Shown in pieces: positions 33,463-44,398 of a stretch of 64,000 bases of DNA; the first letter of the stretch is position 1, and each line of letters starts with the position of its first letter. Under the pieces are notes generated by a model. That model did not search any database. It was given only the letters and a program-made list of their open reading frames with translations, and had not been told where the DNA came from. A program made the translations under genes and the position numbers. The stretch comes from Hirsutella rhossiliensis (Eukaryota; Ascomycota; Sordariomycetes; Hypocreales; Ophiocordycipitaceae). The stretch lies in the NCBI RefSeq assembly GCF_020360975.1, contig NW_025408674.1:2604001-2668000 (forward strand), given 5' to 3'.

Positions 33463-34457
33463 TTGATGGGGTAAGTCAAAAGCTGGGACCCGATCCAGAA
33501 GATCTCGATTCTGGAGAGCAGGGCGATCTTAGGACCTATGCCCGCCATAAATCTGCCGAGCTCACCTATAGATGAGAAGACAAACTGGTTCGTGTAAAAC
33601 AGGTTACTCCCGATTGTATGCCATGCCCGACTGACGAGGAGCGGTGCCAGCAGCTCGTTGGGGCGCAACGCCGAATACGTAAGACTGCAGGGTCTGGAGC
33701 CAACGTGAAACCTCCGCAGGTAGGTCAAGGCGCCCGAGCGATCGCGCGGCAACTCTTGAGATGTCATGGGCTCGACATAAGGGTCCAGGCGCGTAACCAC
33801 ATGCACCATCTGGTCGAAGAGAAGTGCGTATTGAAGCACACGAGCTTCGATCGCCAGCCCTAGACGTTTGATCGGGCCAGTACCGACCTGAGTACTGGTT
33901 GGCTCGCCCTCGTCCCTCATCAGCTCCTCTGAGGTGGGTCTTCTGAGTACTAGGCTGGGGTGAAGGTATCGAGAACTGTGGTTCCCTTCGCGTGCAGACA
34001 GTCGGGCCAGCTTCGGATACGATGCATCTGGGAAATCTTCGTCCAGGTCTGCCGGGGAGTCGAGATATCTTTGTAAGAAATCGGGCCATGTCTTTCGACA
34101 GATGTCAGCGAGGTCCTTAGCATCATCATATTTGAAAGAGCTCACCGGATGGTTCCGGCTGTTCCTGGCAGGAACACCTTCCCTTTGCCTCAGAGTAGTG
34201 ATCCTTTGTTTGAGAGCCCTGATTTCTGCTCGAGCTGCGTCGATTCTGCACTGCCTTTTCCGTGAAAGCTCCTGAGCCACCAAAAATCGAGGCTTAAAGG
34301 CACAATCTCCCATGGCGCAGCAGTCATCTCCACTGACTTCCACCTCTGATTCGTTATCGTCGTCATTCGAACTGGCGGTCTCATCAAGGATATTGGCCTC
34401 GTCATCCGAACGAGCTGTCAAGTCCCACACGCCCATAGTTGAATCGACGTCGTCCAT
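33458..34457 (-). pseudogene. 5' piece of a retrotransposon-disrupted unknown gene
   Basis: The likely start is the ATG at 34457 (MDDVDSTMGVWDLT); a stop lies upstream in frame at about 34499. The frame is open for about 333 codons until the retrotransposon at 33457. It begins with an acidic Asp/Glu/Ser/Asn stretch, then has a basic helical segment (RQCRIDAARAEIRALKQRI, likely coiled coil). A globular part follows, with LRPNELLAPLLVSRAWHTIG and YTNQFVFSSIGELGRFM, which looks like the F-box-like proteins common in filamentous fungi. I do not recognise a named family. As written it would yield a truncated product ending just inside the LTR. The remainder is at 27788-26735. Confidence 0.8.
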
Positions 34458-34572
34458 GTTGAACGACTTCCGGGCGGTGGGCGAGGTCAAGAATCGCTAG
34501 ACTCCAGTAAGTGGCGCGAGCAGGGAAAGAGGAGTGAGAGAGGGTGAGAGAGAAAAGAGGATTAACAGAGGA

Positions 34573-34590
34573 GGGGGGGGGGGGGGGGGG
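34573..34590. repeat. G18 homopolymer
   Basis: Eighteen consecutive G on the plus strand (C on the disrupted gene's sense strand), about 115 bp upstream of that gene's ATG. Confidence 0.9.
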
Positions 34591-34817
34591 CAAGCAGAGA
34601 GATAGAGAGACAAAGTAACAGCTAGCTCCACCGCTGTGAGAAGGGGTAAAATGATCCTGTGTGGGAAGAAGAAGAGAAGAAATCGGAGGAGAGGAGACGA
34701 GACGAGAGGAGAAAAGAAGAAAAAACGTTGGCTGGCTCAGAATACAGGCTTGAATAGCCACGTGGCGAGGAAAGGAAGAAAGGAAGAAGAGCTTGAGGGA
34801 GTTGGCAAAGGAGTGGA

Positions 34818-34840
34818 GAGAGAGAGAGAGAGAGAGAGAG
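34818..34840. repeat. (GA)n microsatellite
   Basis: An uninterrupted run of about eleven GA dinucleotides inside a purine-rich plus-strand region. Confidence 0.85.
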
Positions 34841-34865
34841 GCAGAGGTGAAGGGAGGCGGGATTT

Positions 34866-35215
34866 TATACACCGGAAGGTTGTGGTTTGAACAGGCACGG
34901 CGAGAAGCGTGTGATCAATGAAGAGGGTGATGACCTTGCGGAGCGGACAAGGAGTTGGTGAGGGAGGAGAAGGAGAGAGAGGCACACTGAGGAGCCGGTG
35001 CTTCATACGCCGGGAGGCTGTGGTTTAAACAGGCACGGCGTGAAGCGTGTGGCGAAGGGAAAGGGAGTCGACCTTGCGGAGCGGTTAATGACAGTGGATG
35101 AGAGAGTGTGTGAAATGCAAAGATTGAACGAGGCAATGCTTTACACATCGAGAAGCTGTGGATTAAAAAGGCAAGGCTTGAGCATGAAACGCGTGGTCAG
35201 AATAAACGGTAACGC
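34866..35215. repeat. imperfect tandem repeat, period about 137 bp, about 2.5 copies
   Basis: Copies begin near 34868, 35006 and 35142. Each starts with a variant of TACACCGG, followed by AAGGTTGTGG..AA.AGGCA.GGCG.GAAGCGTGTG. The first two also share GACCTTGCGGAGCGG. The third copy is more decayed and truncated. Confidence 0.75.
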
Positions 35216-35716
35216 GAACTGAACACACCCGCCAAGGTTCACGATAGCATGGCGAAAAGGGGTTTGTTGCTGAAACCACCGGGCAACTAAGACTAGCCTC
35301 TCCTGCTTGAATCTGCACGTATGTAGTTGTGTGAGGATGATGGCCCATATGCGTGGCAGACGAGAAGCTAGTTCTGGAACTCGGTACGGGGAGACACTGC
35401 TTCTGTCCTGCACAGGCTTCTCTGATTATGAATATCTCACCTCGTGTTGAGAGAGTCTGTGATGATTTGCAGGTTGACGGGCCACAGCACAGCTGGCACG
35501 GCTCCATCTCATTGCCTACATGGGGCCCCGGGCTGCGTAAACTTGCTTCAGAGGATTGTTATGTGGCTGCCTCCTACAAAAGTGAGCAGATCATCATCAT
35601 GCACCGAGTAAATGCCTGCCTTAGCCAACTCCTCCGTGTATCTTGAGCGTTGATATCATCATTGCCATTTTGCCACCATCTCGTTGAAATATCCCCCCTC
35701 GACGCCCCTCGTTCAA

Positions 35717-36413
35717 TTAACCGTACACCAGCTTGAAGAGGTCATTATAGACAAAATACTGGCCGCTCGGGTCGCGCGCGAGTTGGAAGGTTTGCGTGTA
35801 GTTCATGGGGCGCTCCTCTTCGTCCACCTGAAGGGAAGGCCTGTTAGTGTTGTTTCGGTGAGCTGGAAGGGGCCGTTACGCACCAACAACTGGCCGGTCA
35901 CGAGAATGACGATGCCGCCCTCCACCATGGTAGGCTGAGCATCGAGGGTGGAGACCTGGTGCTTGACCTTTTGGAAGGGTAGGGACTGTTGAGAAAGGCC
36001 TGTCAGTGCCCAGCACAGCGCATCGAGGGTGAGGGGAGCGGGCTTCCATACCGATAGCTTTTCGACGATGTTGTTGGCTCCGAGGACGGACGCGGACTCG
36101 AAAGTGAGCATGGACTGCTCACGCTGCGGGGAATCGGTCAGCACAGCATTTCCTTCGGGTTTGCTCAAGGGCTGACGCACGTAGAGAGCAGCCAGAGCCT
36201 TGCGGTCCCCATCAAAGGTTTGATAGTAAAACTGGATGAATTGCTCTGCAATGAGATGTGTACGTTAGAAGGCGGGCGCATGGATGGATGCGCATCCAGA
36301 AGATCAGAACGTACTAGCAACGTCCTCGAAGTCTAGACCAGGGCGGTGGTCAGTCGAGTCTTTGGTGGGCGAGTTGATTTGCTCGCGGAGCTTGCATACG
36401 TACTGGTGGCCAT
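35717..36413 (-). CDS. ntf2: nuclear transport factor 2 (Ntf2, Ran-GDP importer)
   Basis: Six exons: 36413-36404, 36332-36315, 36245-36181, 36123-36052, 35985-35884, 35827-35717, giving 125 aa, the usual length of the family. Ntf2 is a homodimeric cone-shaped protein that binds Ran-GDP and FxFG nucleoporins and returns Ran to the nucleus. Family blocks visible are FIQFYYQTFDGDRKALAALY, REQSMLTFES, LPFQKVKHQVSTLDAQP and YFVYNDLFKLVYG at the end. The first two coding exons are only 10 and 18 nt, placed by splice sites and phase. The 57-nt intron at 36180-36124 has no in-frame stop; it was called because it starts GTGCGT, ends CGCAG, and removing it joins ALY to REQSML as in the family. Confidence 0.93.
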
Positions 36414-37088
36414 TTTGACGAATCTGCGTGCGCCGAAGCGAAAAGGCGAGACAAGAAAGGCGCTCTGGGAGGATGGACGGCCAGGAGGATGGCGAGAGAG
36501 ACGGAGGGGGAGGTCTGAAGATTGTTGGTCGTCGCAAGAAGTGCCCAAAGGTTGGTTGTTTGTTAGGAGTGCGGCGAGAGCAAGATTATCATGGCGGGGA
36601 TATTAACGACCTGCCCGAGGTGCCTTGGGCATGGTGGGGTTGAGCACAGTGCCAATTAAGCCCATCGTCGCGCGGGGTTACGTATGTACGGTACGGAGAA
36701 CAGCCCGCCATGTACATAGCGCGCGGCGTAAAGGGTTATGCACCTATCGGGTCCTCTCGCCCTTATCTCAATGTTTATCTCGTTGCTTATAAGACAAGTT
36801 TTTCACCTTCATTTTTAATTTTCCCGGCGCCGTCCATCCTCTTCTCACAACCACGAGCTCCCAAGGTACGTGAAGCTTTTGTCCAAGCACGATTGCTACC
36901 CCCTTACCTGATGACACAACTTCTTAAGAACGGCCTACTTAGGGGCCTAGCCCCGATGCTGATTGTTCAAATTATCAAGCTCAACAGTCTGATTTGACTT
37001 GACCTCCTCTTGTCTCGCTTGTCTGCTTCCCAGCCAGCTTTGGACTGACATCTTACTCAATAGAACCGCTCCTTCTTTCTACAAAATT
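36414..37088. other. intergenic, NTF2 upstream region
   Basis: 675 bp upstream of NTF2 and downstream of the beta-lactamase-like gene's stop (both minus strand). It presumably holds the NTF2 promoter and a 3' UTR. No further gene was seen. Confidence 0.55.
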
Positions 37089-38878
37089 CTACGGAAGCTT
37101 CTTAAAAACAACTTTGCCTTCGTTGATGTCTTCCCGGCGGTTCAACCATTGGATCTCGAGACCAGACACCTTGCCATCAACACCCCTCGTAAACTCGCCG
37201 GGATGGAACTCATGGAGAAATGTGGGGTTGCGTGGCACCACCGCATACACGACCCAGAAATCTCCAGAGGCGTGATGCAGTCGGAGCTGGTATCTCCACG
37301 TCATGTCATCCCGGTCTGCCACGAGGATCTTGTCTCCTCGTCTGTCTGGATGAGGCTCTTGACGCAGCGTGAACTCGCCATAACCCGGGTCCCAGTAACT
37401 GCCCACCAGGTCTTTGATCCTGAACGTAGAGGGCAGCGGGGGGGTTGGGTGCTTCGGAAAGAGGATCTTGTCGACGTTCGTGTCGGGCCTCTTTATCTTG
37501 TCAATGGCTTCTTGCCACCTGAGCAAATAGTTAGCCACTTGCCACAAATCGAAATGCATGGTGCGGTTATACTTCTTGTCAAAGTCGAATCTCTCGCGTT
37601 TGGGGATGCCCAGCTTGTCCTCTATCAGGCGGTAGATGACAACGTCCTCGACAGCATTTGATGTCAATGCCGTGTTGGCAAAGGCGACGACGCCAAAACG
37701 AGCGTCTGGAAGCCAGTAGACTTGGGCGCCAAAGCTGTCTAACCCTCCGTTATGAGTGTAGATGACATGGCCCTTGTAGAGATTGCGCTCCCAGCCAAGT
37801 CCGTACAGAGAAATGTCCAGGCCAGCACTTGCTGTCTCGCCGGCCAGTATCCTGGGCTTCTTGAACTCGGCGTGTACGCGCTCGGAAAAGGGGGCCGTCT
37901 CGTGGATCAGACAATGGAGCCACTGAGCATAGTCGACGACGGTCGACACAACGGAGCCGGCGCCGGCCACTTCGGTCAAGGCCATGGGGGGAATGTCGTG
38001 GTAAACCCGGGCCTGCTCGTCCCAGTAATATCCCGTTGCCAGGCGGTCCTTGGGCACGTCGTCGAGGCCGAGATAGGTCGAGTCCATGCCCAGCGGCTCC
38101 CAGATGACTTGCCGCATCACTCGTCCGAGCCCCTTGCCTGTGATGGTCTCGATGACATGGCCGAGCACGACGTACATGAGGTTGCAGTACTGAAACGCAA
38201 CTCGCAGCTCCAGGTTCAGGCGCAGGTTCCTCAGGTTCCGCACCACATCCTTGGGCGTGACCTGGGTGCCGTTGACGACGCTCGCCGACGCCTTGTCGTG
38301 CCGCGGCATCCCCGTCCGGTGGCTGGCGGCGTCTTCCAGCGTGACGTGGTTTGTCGCCCACGCGTCGTCGAGGACAAAGTCGTCGCGGATCATGGACGAG
38401 ATCTTAGATGCCCAGCCGTCGGCCAGCTCGGGATACTCGTTGGAGTCGATGAGGTGTGCGAGGACGGCCGCAGTTTGCGCCTTGGTCGTCGACGCGCCGT
38501 ACCAGATGGTCTCGGCCGTGGCCTTGTGGTCAGGCAGAGTCGCGTATCCGTAGCCCTGAGAGAGCCTTGATGTCAGCGGCCGCACATAGTCGCACACACA
38601 ACAGGCCCCTTTTCCTCAACACGTCGTGAGCATGAAACCAAGTCCATCATACACACTTGGGCGTATACGTCATGCCCGTCGATGACGGCCAGAGACATGC
38701 CCGGGACCTTCCACTTCTCGAGCTTCTGCCGGACAAAGGCGCCAAACTCGTCGGTGAGCGGATTCCTGCCCCGGACGGCCATGGTGGGCATCTGCTGAGC
38801 CCGGCCGGCGTACGCGCCCACCGACGAGAGGGCGAGCGACGCCGCGGCAATGCCACAAGAAGACCGAAGCCGGACCAT
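37089..38878 (-). CDS. class C beta-lactamase-like serine hydrolase, probably secreted
   Basis: Two exons, 38878-38657 and 38555-37089, giving 562 aa; the 101-nt intron has GTGTGT...CTCAG ends and a GCTGACAT branch. The first ~25 residues have basic residues, a hydrophobic core and an AYA-type end, like a signal peptide. The AmpC/DD-peptidase fold motifs are visible: a nucleophile motif STTK (in GASTTKAQTAAVL), a YCN triad (FQYCNLMYVVLG) and an HNGG motif near the third-motif position (YTHNGGLDSFG). A C-terminal domain of about 120 residues (from about KDLVGSYWDPGYG) is added. In fungi this family includes esterases, D-amino-acid peptidases and lactone hydrolases; the substrate here is unknown. 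Real beta-lactam hydrolysis should not be assumed. Confidence 0.88.
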
Positions 38879-41602
38879 TTTGTCGCAATTTGAAGCGATT
38901 CCTGCACTCCGAGACGGCTTAATTGCTGGGTTGTCCTCTGTCCTGCCGACTCCCCGAAATGGAACAGGGATGAAGAGCAGAGATATAGGGGTGAGGGACT
39001 TTGTGCGATGATGCAACCCTCTTGGTCTCTTAGCAGCGCGGGCCGCCGTCAGCTTACGAACGGCCGGAACACTGGTCCGCCGCGCTGTTCGGGAATGCTG
39101 GAAACTGACAAGCCGACTTGCGATGCGGGGGACGAGAGGTCTGCGGAGGGCCTTCAGAGAGCCAATGCTGATGCCTCGGGACTTGCACGCCACCGCACAA
39201 GGCCAACCACCCTCGTCGGAGGGGCTGCTTAGCCCGGTGAGTCGGGCTTGAGTCTTGGCCCCCTGTCGAGCATGCACGGAGACTTCCTTTCCCGGCCGTG
39301 GGCACAGGGAGGGCCTGTGGGTGGATGCGCCACGGACCGCATCGTGCAGACGCCCGTCGACCTTCCTAGCCGTGTCGGATATCGACTGTAACCTCTCGTC
39401 AGCAGTATGTACATGCCTACGTGTTGGCTCGGTACCTCGAATAAAGCTTGCTCGCTGGGATACGACGATGGCATGCATGGAAGACGGCTCTGACGGGGAG
39501 AGTGTCAAGGCATAGAGCCACGCACCGAACTTGCACGTGTTGAGTTGAATTGCGCTTGTCTTGATGAGCATTGTAGTCTTGGGTCTAAGGAAATTATTCA
39601 TGCCTTTGGTTATTGGTCCGGGCAGCGAAGTGTTGGCAATGAGTATCACCGTAGCATGAGACGCAGCCGCGCATATATCCCTGATGATCACATCGGGTGG
39701 CGAGGACGAGTGAGCAAGAAACGACTTAACCATTCAAGCAGACCATCACGGGCTTCGAATCCACATACTCGCTTCGATCAAGTCAATCACTGAGTGACCC
39801 CAGGGACAAGGACAGTGTGAGTTTCCGCAGTTAGAAAACAAACAGATCCCGGCCCCGGTCCACCTGGAAAGCCTTCGCGTTGTTCGTGCGCCAACACAGC
39901 TTGGGCCGCAGCTTTTCAGGACTTTAAGCTACAAGTTGAAGCTCCTTCACCACGTGCCGGAAAACGAGACATGCAATGAAGCCTGCACAGAGTATATAGT
40001 TGGAGAGGAAACAGCTCCTCCAAGTGCCTGTCAAGAAGAGTGGAACTTGTCACCACTCACCAGGGACTGTCGTATAGGCATGTCAATGCGGTATTCAGGC
40101 CTGCTTGCTGTTGCTGCCAGCAACTTCGTGTTGTGACCCCCTAGGCGAAAGAGATACAGATTCGAAAACCGTCGAATACGGGTAAGCCAGTGCTGTCTGA
40201 TTTCAACAGAGCATTCTTGTCGAGTCATTCAGGCATCAGGTGGGGGCTGGGGGCTGGGTTTCCCGAAGCGAGTCGTTGAACAGAGGAACATGACCAAAAA
40301 GGCACGTATCAAGGCTGAAAGACGTTGGCCAGCGTGATGAGCCATGGAATGCCCGCAGCGTAAAAACACCACCATCGACAGGGATCCCAGTCAGCCGGGA
40401 CGCCGGCAAGAGCATGACATTGGTTTCACGTGGTTGGCTGGCTTGAAGCGCATCGTATATCTTATTGCGCACATCTGACGTGGCATAATAACTCGCAGAC
40501 TGGACACGTTGGTATTACGATTATTCAACAGCCGAATTCAAATCCTACCAAGCTGATTTGATTCGCTCTACTTGGTATACCCATGCCGTCACACCTCATC
40601 GTCGCGCAGTCACATGCCGCACCACAGAATAGCCCTGACCAGACTTCTCTATTGATTGCGGTTTAACAAGAACCGAAGCCAAACTTCTGCCAGAAGAGCA
40701 TCTGCAGCCCTCGTCCAGCCCTTGCACTGCCACGCGTAGAGCTCCAAGTGGCGTGGGCGGAACGGGATGAAGCAAAGTCTTGCTATCAGATGAAGGGTAA
40801 GACTTGGTCTCGTAGGCACATCTCACGAACCATGCAGGTCATTATGATTTTATTATCCGGGTTGGGATCTGGAATCACGCCAACAGGCCCAACCTGCGTA
40901 GCTATCGAGACTACAAAATACGTGTTACAGCGAGGCAAACGCTGCAGTCGCTGCCAACACATACGGAGCCCGTGCAAGCGGCCCTCTTGGCCGCGTTGCG
41001 CCGTACAAGCGCAAACAAGTAGCCGGTCGAGGGCTCGTCGTGAAACGTTTTTCGCGTGTGCCATATCTTGCTTTGAAAGCCCGCACCAGACGAGCCCAAC
41101 AAATGTTGGGCCTCAATGCTGAACAGGGGGACAAAGGCTCATTTGTCCAGGAATCATCCTGGCCGACCCAGGGCCATCTCCCACGATAATCTGTTTGCGC
41201 CGAGTGCAGGCTAGCGTACGTAGCAAACGCGTGATAAAAAAACCTCGCCGTCATCTATTCACCTAGACGCTGACTCCCTAATCTGCTAGATACGGCCGAC
41301 GCGCGTCCAGTTGTTGTCGTCCAAAAACTGAACCCGCTCTTCTCATCTCTCACTTGTTCCTCATTCATAACAGGGTTGTAGACATCAGCTGCTCGTCATC
41401 GTGGCCATGTCTGTCTCGACAGCAGACGATCAGTCTCCCCTCGACCTTCCAGTCGACTTTCCAAAATGTCTATCCCCGATAGCTCTAGAGGACTTGTCCG
41501 ACAGAGCTCTGGTATTGTGGCCCCTTCGCTCAAGCCGTACGATACAGGAAGAATATCTGGTTCGCCCAGTAGGGTGCACTTTGGCCCAATTACCAACCAT
41601 GT
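38879..41602. other. long intergenic region
   Basis: 2724 bp between the beta-lactamase-like start and the DUF7918 gene's stop (both minus strand). Only short open frames without recognisable motifs occur on either strand. I found no terminal repeats, tRNA-like A/B boxes or tandem repeats. The part near 38900-39500 is the likely promoter of the hydrolase gene; the rest is unexplained. Confidence 0.5.
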
Positions 41603-41649
41603 CTAAAGTTCCTCCTCAACTCGATCCGTCGTAGTCGTCGTCGCTGTAG

Positions 41650-41680
<31 letters not shown>

Positions 41681-43470
41681 GGCGTCGGTAGTGTGGGGTG
41701 CTGAGCTGCCAGACAGCGCGGCATCCAAAGCGGCGCTTAGACTCTGAGATGCCGAAGACTGGTCGCCGGCACTGGACTGTGCGACGCTCGGCCGCGCCTT
41801 CTTTAGCGGGCTGCCGACAAGCGCCTCTGCAGCATCGCCTGGTGCGCCCTGACTGGCCAACAGAGGCTGTCCAGGTAACGCGCCTTGGAGCGTAGGAGAA
41901 TCGTCTGCCGCCGTCCGCTGGGATGCCTCGGGGGTCGATCGGCTGTCCGGCTCGGTCGAGTGCGCACGCTTAAGCTACAAGATCTATTAGTCGACTTTTC
42001 GGAAGAAGCCATGGTCCTTGCTTACCCGGATTCGATTTACGCCATCCGCCAAGTCCCCGCCAAACTTGGGGTCGTCCTCGGTCAACTTGCCGTCCTCTAC
42101 TTTGTCGTCGAGGTCTTCCATTCTTCCGACGATTTCGCCCACGTCATCGTCTTCGTCTTCGCTGTCATCGGCAATATGCCCGTTGCTCTTCTTTCTGGCC
42201 TTTCTCCGTCGCACAACGTCCGAGGAGTCTTGATCTCGGAAGGCCGTGAAGCCCACGGTTCCGCCCGCTTTCAAGGGGCCCAGGCTTGAAAAGTCGAGCT
42301 GCCCAGAGCGGCGTTTGACAGATCCCGGGGTAGCTTGAGTGTTCTTGGACGATTGCATCACGCCAATCTTTTGCAGCTGTCCTGAAACGAGAATTAGCGA
42401 GGCCGACGGCGCGGAGGGGAGACCAATTGCATACTATCGCCCCTGTAGAAAAAGGTGAAGACCGCATACGGTTTATCTGGCCCATCAATGCCTGTAACCG
42501 TTTGTGTGCTAATAGTTTTTGGGTCGAGAGACTTGGGCTTGGCAAAACTTGTCGTGTGCTCGACATCGGCATTGATGCCGTTGTCAGTGGTGCCCGCCGT
42601 TTCATCGTCACCGTCGTGTGCGTCGAACTGAGGCGAGTACTCCCCCTTCTTGATTTCTCCAGAGGCAAGTACTCGAAACATGGCAACCTTGATTTGACCG
42701 GTGGCCTCTGGGGGCTCGTCGTCATCGTCAGACCAAGAATCGGAATCAAATACGGCTTCGATTGGCGACGCGTCATCGGCCCCGTATCGTAACGTGTCTT
42801 TCCGACCGCCCGGGATCTTGGCCGTATCTTCACCCGCGTCGCCGTTGATTGCCCGATTCTGTCGACGCTGACGCTTCTCAAATTTCTGCCGCCGCCTCTC
42901 CAGGTTCTCGGCCGCATCGTGACCCTGCAGGTCGAGGCCGTTGAGCCAGCGTTCGAGGCCCACCTCCCTGAAGAGAAACTCGCGTTCGGCTAGCCCGCCG
43001 CCCTCAGAGTCGGGTATCTGAACCCAGCGGCTGTTGACCCAGGTCTCTTCGCCGGGTCGGAGTAGCGTGGCCACTTCTTCCTTGGCCCGGCCATCGAAGT
43101 AGATGTAGGCAGCAATCGTCTCGTTCTCCGAGTTGGTCATGGGGATGTAGGGTGTGACGATGCCAGCAAACTTGCCCCGCTCATTGCTGGAGCCGGGATG
43201 GAGACTACCAACGAAGTGCGGCTTCGGGTAAGGGTTGCTGTCGCTGGGCTTTGGGGCCGAGTAGGGGATCGGCAAGCCCGGGGTCAGGAGGGTGATGGAG
43301 ATGGCAAACTTGGCGGGTTCAGGCTTGTTGGAGTCGCCGCTCAGGCTAGGCTGGGGCACGGGAATGTAGTTGCTGATACGAGAGAGTCTCGATTGCCTCT
43401 GGATGCCATATTCGGGCAACGGGGAGCCGTTTGCATGGATGCTGACCGCAATGCCCTTGAAGCAGGGCAT
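41603..43470 (-). CDS. DUF7918-type fungal protein of unknown function
   Basis: Three exons: 43470-42435, 42381-42026, 41974-41603, giving 587 aa. The N-terminal half looks like the DUF7918 domain found across filamentous fungi: MPCFKGIAVSIHANG, LPEYGIQRQSRLSRISNYIPV, IAAYIYFDG near 130, FLFREVGL, then VFTFFYRGD near the first splice site. The role is not known. The middle is charged; the C-terminal half is disordered and contains a basic RRRKARKKS segment followed by an acidic one, and the end is a Thr-rich tract coded by ACG/ACC repeats (41627-41680). Introns are 53 and 51 nt with GTATGC/GTAAGC donors. The first ATG (43470) was chosen; an upstream TTG was ignored. Family identification is from memory of the N-terminal pattern. 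Confidence 0.8.
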
Positions 43471-44398
43471 CGTGTTCAACGCCTGCAGGGGCGGGTGCTG
43501 CGCGTGTCCAAAACGTGGGCGAGCCGCGGGGAGCTGGGTGGGAGGCAGGGCGGGAGTCGTCGTCGCAAAAGGGCGGTCGGTGGTTGGCGGGATGGAGCAC
43601 TTGAGGCGGATGGGGGGATCCTGTGGCGTTCAGCAGCCAGCCATCTCAGATGCCGAAACACGGCAATAGAGCGGAGCGATGCAGCGTGATGCGAAAGCGA
43701 GGCTCTGGCCTGCGATCGATTGCGCGCGCTCACTTGGGCCCGGTGAGGGAGAAGCTTAGGGATCTTTGACCGGCAGAGTGGAGTTGAAGGTGACGGGCTT
43801 TCAGTGCAGGTCCCGCATCACGATTATTAGCAGGTCGTAAGTTAATTAGCTTGTCTCGAGAGCGAGGTGTCCCGCCGCGTCCGGGTGAACCTATTTATCC
43901 GATCATCTGCCGGCCACGTACATACTGTAACTTACAGGCCCAGCTTCCTACAATTGTGGGGAGCTGTCCCGGGCAGGTGCTTTGCTAATTACTACTGTAC
44001 TGTACAGTACTGTCCGTCGTTGGTCTCCAGTCTTGATTACACCGCCCTCGCAAGACCTCTCGGCACGCCCACGAATGTTGCTCTTTGTTTGCGCCTGCAG
44101 AAACGGCTACGAGAGCCCTTAAACGTGTTGCGAGACGGTGCGAGGCGCGTCCCATGCACGTTTGATGCCCCTTTGCGATTGCGACATCATTCCTCCAGTT
44201 TTCTCCTTCCTATTCGTTTCCGTCGAATCCTCCAGTGTAACGAAACTGCACACCACCGCCGAAGCTACTCGGACGTCTCCACACGCCGCCGTACCGCACG
44301 CCGAACTAAAGGGCGTGAACACGCTATTCGTGGGCACAGGCGCTCTCCAATCTCAGCCCAGGGTATCTAGTCGGGAGCTTGGAATCCTCCCTCACGCC
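43471..44398. other. intergenic, upstream of the DUF7918 gene
   Basis: 928 bp between the DUF7918 gene's start and the seipin stop (both minus strand). It contains a 14-nt perfect palindrome GTACTGTACAGTAC near 43997-44010. Open frames of up to about 168 codons on the plus strand show no family features and are not called. Confidence 0.5.

Larger units (their letters stand above)
34458..35716. other. intergenic with low-complexity and decayed tandem repeats
   Basis: 1259 bp between the disrupted gene's start and the NTF2 stop (both minus strand). It holds a G18 run, a GA run and an imperfect 137-bp tandem repeat, each listed separately. The purine-rich plus strand (pyrimidine-rich on the sense strand) just upstream of the disrupted gene is a plausible promoter/leader. 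No gene was seen. Confidence 0.6.

Noticed and set aside
26735..34457. Gene cluster for secondary metabolism
   Set aside because: No synthase, transporter or tailoring enzymes; the PhzF-like and beta-lactamase-like genes are isolated among housekeeping genes.
37752..38570. 272-codon plus-strand open frame
   Set aside because: Antisense shadow of the beta-lactamase-like gene, without family features.
39740..40560. Possible tRNA B-box-like strings (TTCGAATCC, ATTCAAATCC)
   Set aside because: No matching A box, acceptor stem or cloverleaf could be folded around them.
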